Shown: positions 1-10,728, counted from the stretch's first letter. The stretch: DNA of 64,000 bases from Siphonodentalium dalli (GCA_032622095.1 CP136063.1:67531897-67595896), one strand, 5' to 3'. Numbers and translations: made by a program. Notes: generated by a model from the letters alone, not told the origin.

Positions 1-925
1 GTATAGAAAACCCATTTTGATGTTACCTATGATGACAGATAGACAATAGAACTGAAGATACTCACTGACTATTCACTAAAATTGATCAGTATCTGACTAT
101 TATGCATATAATATAATATTTATTTGGTACATTTGCCTAAAAACTGTACAAAAATATCTCGATAACGGGTGTTCTATTTTTGCATTCCGGCTTACTATAG
201 TATCTGCCATCTGTAAGATTTATACTTCGTACTCAGCAGATAATAATAATGGAAATCTTGTTACCTTATTCTCTGAAGCAGAGAATATAGAAACCAACAA
301 CAACATTTGTGTACAGTACCCCTTTAACTGAGACAGATTTGTTTATGTTGCAGTTGGTTATAACATATGGGGACTTATGATACGACATTATCACTCAAGA
401 TAGAAAAAAATCAATGGAAAATGCGCAAGTCAATAAAGTTAAATGAAAAATCAATAAGAAGAGGATGGATCATAATCATAAATCAGCGTTAGAAACGTAG
501 AAATCACTTCATAACAAACAGCCATTCTGGGCATCACAATCAATGAATAAGGAAATTCATTCGACATTCAGTCACTATCTGAACAACACCTCGAGGTCAT
601 TTAATCAATAGACGCAGGTGGGTGGGATTTAAAATCGCGTGATAATAGAACATCAAGAATCAAAGAAATTGAAATAAAAACTTTGGTAAATCAATTTTCT
701 CGGATGTCATGAATCGTCTGAATGACATGAAATCAGGGGATCTGTGACAAAAAGCGTTAGTCATGCTCGGGAGAAAATTACAGGATCAACGCCGAGATCA
801 GGAGACAAAAATCAATAGAAAGACGGAACACGATCCTATCTGTCTGAATGAGATCCGAGGGCACGTGTCACTCATTGTGTTATGTCAGAGATTGTTTTAA
901 CTTTTTGGGGAAAGCATCCTTAGTA
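1..925. other. No gene seen; one isolated satellite-like unit
   Basis: AT-rich sequence without a convincing coding frame. Positions 832-890 resemble a single diverged unit of the 100-bp satellite found at 1485-2400 (GATCCTATCTGTCTGAATGA followed by a GAGGGCAC motif). The rest shows no recognisable structure. Confidence 0.5.
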
Positions 926-983
926 CAGTAATGCCCTAAATAATCGACTCCTTAACCACATCAGAATTATGGGTAATTTAAGC
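926..983 (+). mobile_element. Family A foldback MITE, left-end fragment
   Basis: Begins CAGTAATGCCCTAAATAATC after TA and runs into GGGTAATTTAAG, where family D sequence takes over. Only about 58 bp of one arm survives; no matching right arm follows the D fragment. Confidence 0.8.
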
Positions 984-1125
984 CTAACAATGTTTACCTT
1001 GACCTTGTAAGCCAGTGCATTCTATTATATATGTGAGGCTCCCTATGGGAGACTCACATATATAAGAGAATGCACTGGCACAGGATCTTGAATGCTGCAC
1101 CAGCACAGCTCCCATCATGAAAGGG
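984..1125 (+). mobile_element. Family D (TTAA, piggyBac-like) MITE, right half
   Basis: Contains the D hairpin (stems around 1015-1078), the ACTGGCACAGGATCTT segment and the terminal CATCATGAAAGGG followed by TTAA at 1126-1129. The left end is missing. An apparent 73-aa minus-strand frame here is a shadow of the hairpin. Confidence 0.8.
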
Positions 1126-1286
1126 TTAATAAAATCTGAACATTTCCTATTACAATGATTTATAAATAACCTTGAAACAAGTATTGTTATTATGAATATC
1201 TTCATAAAGGGATAGTCCTAACATTTGCTCACACAGTGAGAAATTCTGAGACTAGTGAATTTTAGGATAAAAAAAAAAAATGACTA

Positions 1287-1391
1287 CAGTAATGCTCCAA
1301 GTAATCGACTTCTTAACCACAGCAGAATTATGGGTAACTTTTCAGGATTTAGTCTGAAATTTCCGATTTCCGATTACTTAGGGCATTACTG
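1287..1391. mobile_element. Family A foldback MITE, compact copy
   Basis: Both terminal inverted repeats are present (CAGTAATGCTCC at the left, GGGCATTACTG at the right), flanked by TA on both sides. The central stem is deleted, leaving 105 bp instead of about 210. TA flanks point to a Tc1/mariner-type origin; this is inference from the target site only. Confidence 0.85.
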
Positions 1392-1484
1392 TAGTTCCCC
1401 ATTAGAAATGGGTCCCATATTCGGCCAATTTTGTTCTCTAAAATCCCTGCATGGCCAGAACTGTCTTGAAGAAAATATGAATAA

Positions 1485-2400
1485 GATCGTATCTGTGTGA
1501 ATGAGATTCGAGGGCACATATCATGTCACTGAATGTTAATCCTGATGAGTTATACCGTAGTGGCCAGGACTGTCTGGGGGTGGGGATCCTATCTGTGTGA
1601 ATGAGATTCGAGGGCACATATCATGTCACTGAATGTTAATCCTGATGAGTTATACCATAGTGGCCAGGACTGTCTGGGGGTGGGGATCCTATCTGTGTGA
1701 ATGAGATTTGAGGGCACATATCATGTCACTGAATGTTAATCCTGATGAGTTATACCGTAGTGGCCAGGACTGTCTGGGGGTGGGGATCCTATCTGTGTGA
1801 ATGAGATTCGAGGGCACATATCATGTCACTGAATGTTAATCCTGATGAGTTATACCGTAGTGGCCAGGACTGTCTGGGGGTGGGGATCCTATCTGTGTGA
1901 ATGAGATTCGAGGGCACATATCATGTCACTGAATGTTAATCCTGATGAGTTATACCATAGTGGCCAGGACTGTCTGGGGGTGGGGATCCTATCTGTGTGA
2001 ATGAGATTCGAGGGCACATATCATGTCACTGAATGTTAATCCTGATGAGTTATACCGTAGTGGCCAGGACTGTCTGGGGGTGGGGATCCTATCTGTGTGA
2101 ATGAGATTCGAGGGCACATATCATGTCACTGAATGTTAATCCTGATGAGTTATACCGTAGTGGCCAGGACTGTCTGGGGGTGGGGATCCTATCTGTGTGA
2201 ATGAGATTCGAGGGCACATATCAAGTCACTGAATGTTAATCCTGATGAGTTATACCATAGTGGCCAGGACTGTCTGGGGGTGGGGATCTTATCTGTGTGA
2301 ATGAGATTCGAGGGCACATATCATGTCACTGAATGTTAATCCTGATGAGTTATACCGTAGTGGCCAGGACTGTCTGGGGGTGGGGATCTTATCTGTCTGA
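1485..2400. repeat. Tandem satellite, 100-bp unit, about nine copies
   Basis: Units start at GATC and repeat every 100 bp exactly. Copies are nearly identical. A CCGTAG/CCATAG variant near 1556, 1656, 1756 and so on follows the order G-A-G three times, which shows a 300-bp higher-order unit made of three monomers. The array ends at about 2400, where the unit diverges after ATCTGTCTGA. No open frame spans it. Confidence 0.95.
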
Positions 2401-2504
2401 CAAACATCCCACATATGTCAGAGAGTCATAATAAGTTCCCTCTGGGAGGGGGAAACCATAATTCTAACTGAGAGATATCATAGACACATATCAGCAGATG
2501 TTAA

Positions 2505-3152
2505 ACCTTCCATGACTGGAGCCTCCTGAAATTTAGGGAAAACCCTGTGCCAATGCATTCTCTTATATATGAGAGTCTCCCTTAGGGAGCCTTGCATATA
2601 TAAGAGAATACATTGACCTGACAATATTTACCTTGACCTCGTAAGACAATGCATTCTCTTATACATGTATATGTGAGTCGCCTTGCATATATAAGAGAAT
2701 GCATTGGCCTAACAATATTTATTTACCTTGACCATGTAAGCCAGTCCATTCTCTTATATATGCGAGGCTCCCTATGGGAGAAAGACTCACATATATAAGA
2801 GAATGCACTGGCTTACATGGTCAAGGTAAATAAATATTGTTAGGCCAATGCATTCTCTTATATGAGAGTCTCCCTTAGGGAGCCTTGCATATATATTAAA
2901 AGAGAATACATTGGCCTGACAATATTTACCTTGACCTTGTAATACAATGCATTCTCTTATACATGTATATGTGAGTCGCCTTGCATATTTAAGAGAATGC
3001 ATTGGTCTAACAATATTTATTTACCTTGACCATGTAAGCCAGTGCATTCTATTATATATGCGACGCTGTCTATGGGAGACTCGCATATATAAGAGAATGC
3101 ACTGGCACAGGATCTTTAATGCCGCACCCGGGCAACTCACATCACAAAAGGG
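2505..3152 (+). mobile_element. Family D MITE, expanded copy with six hairpin arms
   Basis: Starts at TTAA (2501-2504) with a CCTTCCATGACTGG end and finishes at a CAAAAGGG end before TTAA (3153-3156). At 648 bp it is over twice the usual size of about 255 bp. A direct duplication of about 295 bp (2549-2843 and 2844-3110) plus inverted segments give six TGCATTCTCTTATA-type arms. Frames at 2787-3156 are hairpin shadows. Confidence 0.88.
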
Positions 3153-3163
3153 TTAACAATTAA

Positions 3164-3547
3164 CCCAACAAACCGGCCAAAACCGGCCAAATAAAGCTTC
3201 AACAGCCTAAATATATCTTCGGTCTGTCTCAATAGAACCATACAAATATGGATATCATTGGAACCGGCTCCTTGACCACATTGTGATAGTTAGTTATGCC
3301 CTGTGCCAATGCATTCTCTTATATATGCGAGTCGACCATAGGTCGCCTCGCATATATAAGAGAATGCATTGGCCTAAAAAAAATCTTTTTTTAACACTTT
3401 TTACCATTTTTTCTTACATTTTTTAACAATTTTATTATTTTTAATGTGTTAAGCCAATGCATTCTCTTATATATGCGAGGCGACCTATGGTCGACTCGCA
3501 TATATAAGAGAATGCATTGGCACAGGGCCCTTCTGTTGGGTAAAGGG
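3164..3547 (-). mobile_element. Family C (TTAA, piggyBac-like) MITE
   Basis: Flanked by TTAA at 3160-3163 and 3548-3551. It has the two inverted hairpins (about 3307-3372 and 3453-3520) separated by an A/T-rich spacer, and the GGAACCGGCTCC and GGCCAAAACCGGCC segments typical of the family. The left end reads CCCAACAAACC, so the usual outer CCCTTTA is missing. The flanks on both sides read TTAACAATTAA. Confidence 0.9.
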
Positions 3548-3558
3548 TTAACAATTAA

Positions 3559-3955
3559 CCCTTTCTTTAATGGATCCTCCCATTCAGTTATAAAAGTATA
3601 TATTGGAATGGTCTATCATTCATTTGGAGGGATGTTCAGGTAATATAAGCAGACACAAGTCTTGAAATAGTGTGTCTGTCATTTGCAGAATGAGGTTCCC
3701 AGAGGGTGAATTTAGTGATGCTACCCTGCATAGCGGGCTAGCATCACCAAATTCACCCTCTGGAACCTCATTCTGCTGAGGTGTAAGCAGAATGAGGTCC
3801 CCAGAGGGTGAATTTGGTGATGCTAGCCCGCTATGCGGGGTAGCATCACTAAATTCACCCTCTGGGGACCTCATTCTGCAAATGACAGGCATACTATTTC
3901 ATAAGGCTTGAGTAGACGACAGATAATACAGGTGGAGAATGATTCCTATTGGTGT
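3559..3955 (+). mobile_element. Family E (TTAA) MITE interrupted by a family B MITE
   Basis: Starts CCCTTTCTTTAATGGATCC after TTAA at 3555-3558 and continues with the TTGGAATGGTCTATCATTCA and TTCAGG..AATATAAGCAGAC segments shared with other E copies. It resumes after the B insertion at GTAGACGACAGATAATACAG. The right end is not clear, so 3955 is approximate. Confidence 0.7.
3656..3910. mobile_element. Family B double-hairpin MITE (short form, 255 bp)
   Basis: Ends are CAAGTCTTGAAATAG and its inverse. Two long hairpins (3685-3775 and 3788-3880) share a GCAGAATGAGGTCCCCAGAG arm. It sits inside the E copy, with flanks AGCAGACA and AGTAGACG matching at six of eight bases. Confidence 0.92.
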
Positions 3956-4231
3956 GAAGTCTGTGTTAACATTATTCATACTAATACAGAGTCTATTGTA
4001 TTCCGCTAACTTTTCATTGCTAGGAACACCCCAAAATTATGTCACATAGCGCTACATTTAATAATCATTTTGATTAGACAGTTTTATATTGGTGCTACTG
4101 ACAGTGAGTTCTGATTGGGGCTACTGACATGGAATCCTGAAGTTCTGAAAAAATAAGTCTATGACAAGCAATCAGATTATCAGACCCGCTATTTATAAGT
4201 GGGTCTGTAGTTAACTTAGACTGTGTTTATA

Positions 4232-4650
4232 CCGTAATGCCCTAAATAATCGACTCCTTAACCACAGCAGAATTATGGGTAATTTTTCAGGATTTAGTCG
4301 GAAATATGGCTTGTTGCCATTCATCGGAAAGCTCTCGGGGAGACTAAATCCTGAAAAATTACCCATAATTCTGCTGTGGTTAACCCTTTACCCAACAGAA
4401 GGGCCCTGTGCCAATGCATTCTCTTATATATGCGAGGCGACCTATGGTCGACTCGCATATATAAGAGAATGCATTGGCACAGGGCATAACTGTAACTATC
4501 ACAATGTGGTCAAGGAGCCGGTTCCAATGATATCCATATTTGTATGGTTCTATTGAGACAGACCGAAGATATTTTAGGCTGTTGAAGCTTTATTTGGCCG
4601 GTTTTGGCCGGTTTGTTGGGTTAAGGAGTCGATTATTTAGGGCATTACTG
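4232..4650. mobile_element. Family A foldback MITE split by a family C insertion
   Basis: Arms are CCGTAATGCCCTAAATAATC and its inverse, with TA at 4230-4231 and 4651-4652. The right arm is interrupted after CTGCTGTGG at a TTAA; removing the C element plus one TTAA restores the family A consensus (GTGGTTAAGGAGTCG). Confidence 0.93.
4384..4620 (+). mobile_element. Family C MITE nested in family A
   Basis: Flanked by TTAA at 4380-4383 and 4621-4624. The left end is CCCTTTACCCAACAGAAGGG; the right end stops at GTTTGTTGGG, lacking the usual TAAAGGG. Only one of the two internal hairpins remains (about 4413-4480). Confidence 0.93.
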
Positions 4651-5222
4651 TAGCATGTAAATTTCTGCTGAATAAGCAATATAGATATTCTGTTAAATCG
4701 GAAGTCCAATTCCTCTTATTAGCACCATGATGGAAAATCTATAAAGATGGAGTAGACATGATAAGTTTATGGATTTTCAATTGATCGAGGCAGTGAGTAA
4801 TCAGTGATGAACTGGCCCAATGAAAACATCAATTTACTCTGTAGCCAGCGCACCCAAAGTGGTGATCATTTTGCTCCAATGGTTCCCAAGAAACAATTAA
4901 TTTCCAGGAACTCCATGAGAATGCGGGTCACGGAACAATTACAGTTCTGAGAGAAAATTGGCACCAAATAATGGTAGACCACAAATCTACTTCCCAGTTT
5001 ACACTGTGTCATCTGCCAATCAAATAGCTTGTTTTAGCAAACAAATGGTGACCTGCCAATAGTATAGCTTATTTCATGGAACGACTGAGTGATAAGCCAA
5101 TAATAGTATCCGACATAGGAAATTGGTAAATTTGGTTACCATTAGCTATAAAAACGGTCCATTACAAAAAAAAAATTCTTATCAAACCTGTCTATTATTT
5201 TCGATATGCAATGGAATGAAAT
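4651..5222. other. Unannotated stretch
   Basis: AT-rich DNA with no repeat family or coding frame that I recognise. Confidence 0.4.
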
Positions 5223-5624
5223 CAAGCGTGCAAATAGCGTGCCTGTCATTTGCAGAATGAGGTCTCCAGAGGGTGAATTTAGTCATGCTATCCCGCACAG
5301 CGGGCTAGCATTGCCAAATTCACCCTCTGGAGACCTCATTCTGCTTAGGCCTCATCTTCTGGGAAGTATCTATTGTATCAAATTAACATTGGTTTTAGTT
5401 ACTTTTTCCCTTCTGGGAAGTTTCTATATCCCCTAATTTGCAGAAGATAAAATACATAATCGAGGTGCCCAATGGGTGAACATCACCAACTTCAACTGGG
5501 AACTTCATTCCGATCCTAGGTCTACCATAGCAGTTGATGGCCTAAGCAGAATGAGGTCCCAAGAGGGTGAATTTAGTGATGCTAGCTCGCTCTGCAAATG
5601 ACAGACACGGTATTTGCAGGCTTG
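5223..5624. mobile_element. Family B MITE, long form
   Basis: The 402-bp copy has ends of the GCAAATAG subtype (CAAGCGTGCAAATAGCG). Two hairpins flank an internal segment containing CTTCTGGGAAGTATCTAT and CTTCTGGGAAGTTTCTAT. Flanks AATGAAAT (5215-5222) and AATGAAGT (5625-5632) match at seven of eight bases, supporting an 8-bp target duplication. The right hairpin is truncated on one arm. Confidence 0.9.
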
Positions 5625-5699
5625 AATGAAGTATTTAACAGAGTCGCATTCTTGAAGGAAATTGTCTCCTTGAATCCAAAAAAAAATACTGCACATTAA

Positions 5700-5951
5700 C
5701 TTTCCATGACTGAAGCTTCCTGAAATTTTTAGAAAACCATGTGCCAATGCATTCTCTTATATATGCGAGTCTCCCATAGGGAGCCTCGCATATATAAGAC
5801 AATCCATTGGCCTAACAATATTTACTTTGACATTGTAAGCCAGTGCATTCTCTTTATGCTAGGCTCCCTATAGGTGACTCGCATATATAATAGAGAATGC
5901 ATGGCAAAGGATCTTTAATACTGCACCAGCACAGCTCCCATCATGAAAAGG
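5700..5951 (+). mobile_element. Family D MITE
   Basis: Left TTAA is at 5696-5699 with a CTTTCCATGACTG end; the right end is CATCATGAAAAGG followed by ATAA, a decayed TTAA. Two hairpins are at about 5748-5813 and 5840-5905. Confidence 0.88.
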
Positions 5952-6028
5952 ATAAACAAAGCCAAATAGCATCTACAAATCCCCAGGAGAACACAATAAC
6001 CGCTCTTATCGAAGAGCAAATGGTAATA

Positions 6029-6140
6029 TAGTAATGCCCTAAATAATCTACTCCTTAACCACAACAGAATTATGGGTAACTTTTCAGGATTTAGTCTGAA
6101 ATGTGACTTGTTGCCATTCATCGGAAAGCTCTCAGGCCCC
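6029..6140 (+). mobile_element. Family A MITE, left half only
   Basis: Runs from TAGTAATGCCCTAAATAATC to the ATCGGAAAGCTCTC turn, then changes to unrelated sequence. The return arm is absent. Confidence 0.82.
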
Positions 6141-7072
6141 AATCCCAATTCTAAAAGTACCCAATTTTTCCCAGTTTCTAATCTAAAATTTCCCAATTTA
6201 CCAAAGTGATTGATTTCAGTATGCCGATCCTCAAAATTTTGACAATTGGAAGTGATTAGTTGATTAAATTGGTTTTCATATTTTTGCTGACAGTTGTTGT
6301 TATTATAGCTGTGACAACTTTATATATATCAGCTGTAAATATTTTTTAGTAGTTCACCTGTTTGAAAATTTCCAAGTTGACCTCCATTTATTTAGTTTTT
6401 CCCTGCCCCAAGGGTCAGATAATCTCTGATCAATTTGGTAATCAAGAGGTTATTGTTTTTTTCGAACAAACGTAAATATTGTGTTTTTTATGTAAGTTAT
6501 GCCCCTTCGCAGTTTTTTTCTCACCTGCGTCCCTGACACAAGTGTTTCTAATGAGTGTCAGCTAATTTTTGTGTGAACTCCGATTGTGATCTAATGAGCC
6601 TGATGCCGAGGTTTGATGCCCAGTTGAATATGAATGTCAGTCATTATGATGGCATACCATGTTACAATGTTACCATGATATAAGCCTGATCTCGCTGATA
6701 ACCTGAAATCACCCTTACAATATACCTATAGTATCCGCAGGCGTAATGACTACATTACTGGGATCATCTCTGCTATTGGGTAATTTGTGAGATACTCATT
6801 CTTGTGTTAGAGACTAATTACTATTAATTACCTACAGTAAACATTTGTATAAGCAGCTGTTATACGGTGCTTCATACCATTCTATATTTCATCTCTCTGC
6901 GATCCAGAGATTTTTGGCTTCACGATACCAAAACACATTGATGCTTTTGTACTATCTTTATCTACTGACATCAAAACATTTGCAGTTTATAACTTGAACT
7001 CTTATAACATACTATCAAGTTTTGAATCACATGTAGGTTCATACAGGAGAGTGTCACCCCCCCCCCCTCTTT
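6141..7072. other. Unannotated stretch
   Basis: No family resemblance or coding frame seen. A C-run occurs at about 7057-7067. Confidence 0.4.
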
Positions 7073-7185
7073 TGGTATGTGGGATTCAGGCCACATTCAG
7101 GTGGTATGCAGGATTCATACCCCTCTGTAAACTGGTACTCTGGATTCACATGTCAAATTTAACTGGTATTCAGGATTTTAACAAA
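7073..7185. repeat. Imperfect tandem repeat, about 31-bp unit
   Basis: Four diverged units begin GGTATGTGGGATTCAGG, GGTATGCAGGATTCAT, GGTACTCTGGATTCAC and GGTATTCAGGATTTT. A fifth relative (GGCATTAAGGATTCA, about 7772) lies beyond the inserted D and A elements, so those insertions may have split the array. Confidence 0.6.
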
Positions 7186-7198
7186 ATGGTTGATTACT

Positions 7199-7424
7199 AA
7201 AATTTTGCGAAAACACTGTGCCGATGCATTCTCTTATATATGCGAGTCTCCCATAGATAGCCTCACATATATAAGAGAATACATTGGTCTTACAATATTT
7301 ACCTTGACCTTGTGATCCAGTGCATTCTCTTATATAAATGCGAGCTCCCTATGTGAGACTCGCTTGAACATACAAGACATGATCATTAATGCTGCACCAG
7401 TACAGCTCCCACTAGAAGGAGTTA
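7199..7424 (+). mobile_element. Family D MITE, left end degraded
   Basis: The left TTAA end is lost; it begins near AAATTTTGCGAAAACACTGT. Two degenerate hairpins follow, then TGCTGCACCAGTACAGCTCC and a GGAGTTAA end. Confidence 0.75.
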
Positions 7425-7509
7425 AATACCTCTTGATGTTTTAAAGTTATGGATACTACATCACAGCAACTATGTGAAAACTATGATATCAGTGTAAAAT
7501 TACTAAGTA

Positions 7510-7717
7510 CAGTAATGTCCTAAATAATCGACTCCAAAACCACAGCAGAATTATGGGTAACTTTTCAGGATTTAGTCGGAAATATGGCTTGTTGCCATTC
7601 GTCGGAAAGCTCTCAGGGAGAGCTTTTAATGGCAACAAGCCATATTTCCGACTAAATCCTGAAAAGTTACCCATAATTCTGCTGTGGTTAAGGAGTTGAT
7701 TATTTACAGCATTACTG
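7510..7717. mobile_element. Family A foldback MITE, full length
   Basis: Arms of about 100 bp with TA on both sides (7508-7509, 7718-7719). The long minus-strand frame across it is a shadow of the palindrome. Confidence 0.93.
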
Positions 7718-8085
7718 TATCTGTTCCATATTTTCTTAACTTGTAGCATGATTCACCGCTCTCTGTTAACTGGCATTAAGGATTCAATGGGGTAGGGGCT
7801 GTGTCACCCTCATATAGTAAAATGGTCTTTATTTTCCCTCATGCACTTATCATCTGTAGGATAATATTTGATCAACATTTGGATTGATCTTGTGAAGAAC
7901 ATATATTCACCTTTTATTCAGAATATAATCCTTTTCAACAAATTCTGTTACGAGATTTGGGTTCTGCAAAGAGAGAAAAACATTCATCAGTCAAAAGTAA
8001 AATAAAGGAATTATAAAATTATTAAACAGTTTGAACTAGTTAACATGTGACATATCGTGACCTATGAACAGTAACACAGCTTTAA

Positions 8086-8340
8086 CTCTTTCATGATGGG
8101 AGTTGTGCTGGTGTAGCATTAAAGATCATGTGCCAATGCATTATCTTATATATGCATGTCTCCCATAGGGAGCCTCACATATATAAGAGAATGCACTGGC
8201 TTACAAGGTCAAGGTAAATATTGTTAGGCCAATGCATTCTCCTTTTATGCAAGGCTCCCTATGCGGATACTCGCATATATAAGAGAATGCAGTGGCACAG
8301 GGTTTTCATAAAATTTAAGGAAGCTCCAGTCATGGAATGT
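8086..8340 (-). mobile_element. Family D MITE, reverse orientation
   Basis: TTAA at 8082-8085 and 8341-8344. It begins CTCTTTCATGATGGGAGTTG and ends with AGGAAGCTCCAGTCATGG, the reverse of other D copies. Two hairpins remain. Confidence 0.88.
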
Positions 8341-8555
8341 TTAAAAAGGGAGCCTGAGATGGGCAGGGCTAACTGCCCACTGAAACACACTATTAAAGGC
8401 TGACAAAATGCCTAGAACTAGACCCAGAGTACCACAAATTATATCAATATGAAATCTAAGGTGCATTAAAAGACACCATGATTGGGATTCTTCTATATCT
8501 GGCCGAGGAAAATATTCCCTGACTTTAAAAAAAAATCTTCATGGCTAAAATTTAA

Positions 8556-9172
8556 CCCTTCCATGACTGGAGTTTCCTGAATTTTTGCAAAAACCCTGTT
8601 ACAATTCTCTTATATATGTGAGTCTACCATATATAAGAGAATAAATTGGCCTAACAATATCTATGTTGTCCTTGTAAGCCAGTACATTCTATATGTGAAG
8701 CTCCCTATATATGGGAGACTTGCATGTATAAGAGAATGCAATGGCACAGGATCTTTAATGTTGCACCAGTACAGCTCCAGTCATTAACCCTTTCAGTGCC
8801 AGGGGCCGATCTCATCGGCCCTAATTTATGGTCTTGGGTTAAATATTTTTGGTTATGCTTAAGCATGCTATGGCGAATTTAAAAACAAACTGGATAAAAC
8901 CTTAGGGGCATGTTATAACTCAAAAGTATTCATAGTAATAATTTTGATGCCCATGAAAAACGTAAGATTCCCTGGCACTGAACCTACAAAATAAGTCTGT
9001 TAAAGGATATAAGAATAAAATATTAAAATTGTAAAAAATTGTAAAAAATAATAACAAATGATGAAAAATTGTTAGGCGACCTATGGTCGACTCGCATATA
9101 TAAGAGAATGCATTGGCACAGGGTTTATGGGTTGATACAAAAATCGGTCTTGGCACTGAAAGGGTTAAAGGG
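8556..9172 (+). mobile_element. Family D MITE containing a nested family C2 MITE
   Basis: TTAA at 8552-8555 and 9173-9176. The D right end CTCCAGTCATTAAAGGGTTAA is opened by the C2 element at its own TTAA. Confidence 0.85.
8788..9164. mobile_element. Family C2 (TTAA) MITE nested in D
   Basis: Flanked by TTAA at 8784-8787 and 9165-9168, with ends CCCTTTCAGTGCCAGG and CTGGCACTGAAAGGG. It carries the GGGCCGATCTCATCGGCCC palindrome at about 8803-8821 and only the right half of one internal hairpin. A longer spacer (8822-8990) is shared with the copy at 15534. Confidence 0.9.
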
Positions 9173-9265
9173 TTAAGAAATGAATGTAGTTTGGACGTGT
9201 TTCATTGAGATAATGTTCTGTAGCTGTTGGGTACATTTGCATGGACGGCAAACCAGATTACACTA

Positions 9266-9379
9266 TATGTAATGTCTTAAATAATAGACCCCTAAATCAC
9301 AGCAGAATTATAGGAAATTTTTCAGGATTTAGTCGGAAATATGGCTTGTAATAAGGGTAATATACTTTGGGCATTACTG
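9266..9379. mobile_element. Family A MITE, compact degraded copy
   Basis: Left arm is TGTAATGTCTTAAATAATAG; the right terminus is GGGCATTACTG. Most of the right arm is deleted. Confidence 0.75.
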
Positions 9380-10529
9380 TATGTGCTTCATGAAAGGGTT
9401 AAGACACCATGATTGGGTTCCTATATCTGGGCGAGGAAAATATTCCCTGATTTTTTCAAAATATTTAGATTTCCAAACCTATAATAATGTTTCTTGTGAT
9501 TCCCAGGCCAAAAAGTTTTAATTTTCAACAAAAAAATGTGCTTCAAGCTTATTTATGAGACTTCATGATGTTTCTAGGCTCCTACCATATTGAGTAGACT
9601 TCAAATTCCAAAACTTTATCTTTGTGAAGTAAAAAAAATGCAATTTTTCTTGATTTGTTTTATACCACGCAGTACCTGTTTTCTTTAAGCTCAGACTGTG
9701 CAGCCTGTGAAATCTGCATGAACCTTTAAATTGAACCCAGGTTATATATGTAGCTTTGAATGTAATAAGTCTAACAAAACCCTCACCCCACCCCCACTCT
9801 TTTCTAGCAGCTAGATTCAGAATCCTGGCTACGCCAATTTCATGAATTTTATATAAACAGATAAAAATGAATAACCCCGGAGAATAAGAAGTACGCAGAA
9901 GTGCTGACAAACGGCTAGAAAAAATGTATATAAGTCTGATATTCAGGAAGTCACATTAGCACATCAAAGATAAATAACGATCTGTCTGGAAGCTACCTAG
10001 GAATGATCTGAACAAAATATCCCATGTGTATAGAATCCAGACATCAATTTCACAAGTAAGGTGGCTTCTAATGTCATTACAACCAAAGTACAGAAACAGG
10101 AATCATTGAAACAATCGCTCCTAATGCATCGAAGCCTAGAACAACAACCCTGCGGTGACACGGCAGTCCATGTCAGCTTAGAATAAACTCCCGCGGAATA
10201 TTAAACTCCCGATTCCAAACAGTTATGATTGCTTTATGATTTACCCAATAATCTCTGATATCACTAAACGCACATGTAATCATCCAATCAGGAAACAAAG
10301 AAAGGAAAAAATAACATGATAGTTAACGATATGTCCTCTGGGATGCGGATAACATCCGTCGTGACTCAGTACGATTGATATAAAAGACTCGGCTTCCAAT
10401 ACTGCAGGCTGACTTTGTCATGGGATCAATATATGGGATATAATCGTAATCCTCCACAGGGTCATAAACACCAGCGACAATCCAGTGAAAACAAGAAAAT
10501 TGTGCAATTACATCACACTGTGTTTACTT
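9380..10529. other. Unannotated stretch
   Basis: A 115-aa minus-strand frame (9563-9910) has no recognisable domain and I do not call it a gene. No repeat family is evident. Confidence 0.35.
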
Positions 10530-10728
10530 CTCATGTTAAATTGCTCCATAAATGCTGCATATATTTTAAATGATAAATTTTAAATGCCACGGTTTTACAA
10601 AGAACTTCCATTACTAAACAGTAGGTCTGCTCATGTTAAATCGGTGCTCCATAAATGCTGGATAAATTTTGAATGATTAATTTAAATGCCACAGTTTTAC
10701 AAAGAACCTCAATTACGGAACAGCATGT
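10530..10728. repeat. Tandem duplication, 100-bp unit, two copies
   Basis: Each copy starts CTCATGTTAAAT, contains GCTCCATAAATGCTG and ends near CCATTACTAAACAG or CAATTACGGAACAG. By eye identity is roughly 85 percent, so it is not recent. Confidence 0.85.

Noticed and set aside
1541-1600. CTGATGAG in each 100-bp satellite unit, suggesting a hammerhead ribozyme
   Set aside because: No GAAA follows at a suitable distance and no stem I or II can be drawn; unlike the motif at 18.3 kb, the core is incomplete.
1485-2400. Possible CRISPR-like array
   Set aside because: Units are contiguous with no unique spacers, and the window is eukaryotic.
9563-9910. 115-aa minus-strand frame
   Set aside because: No domain, no homologous pattern, and no supporting splice or promoter context.
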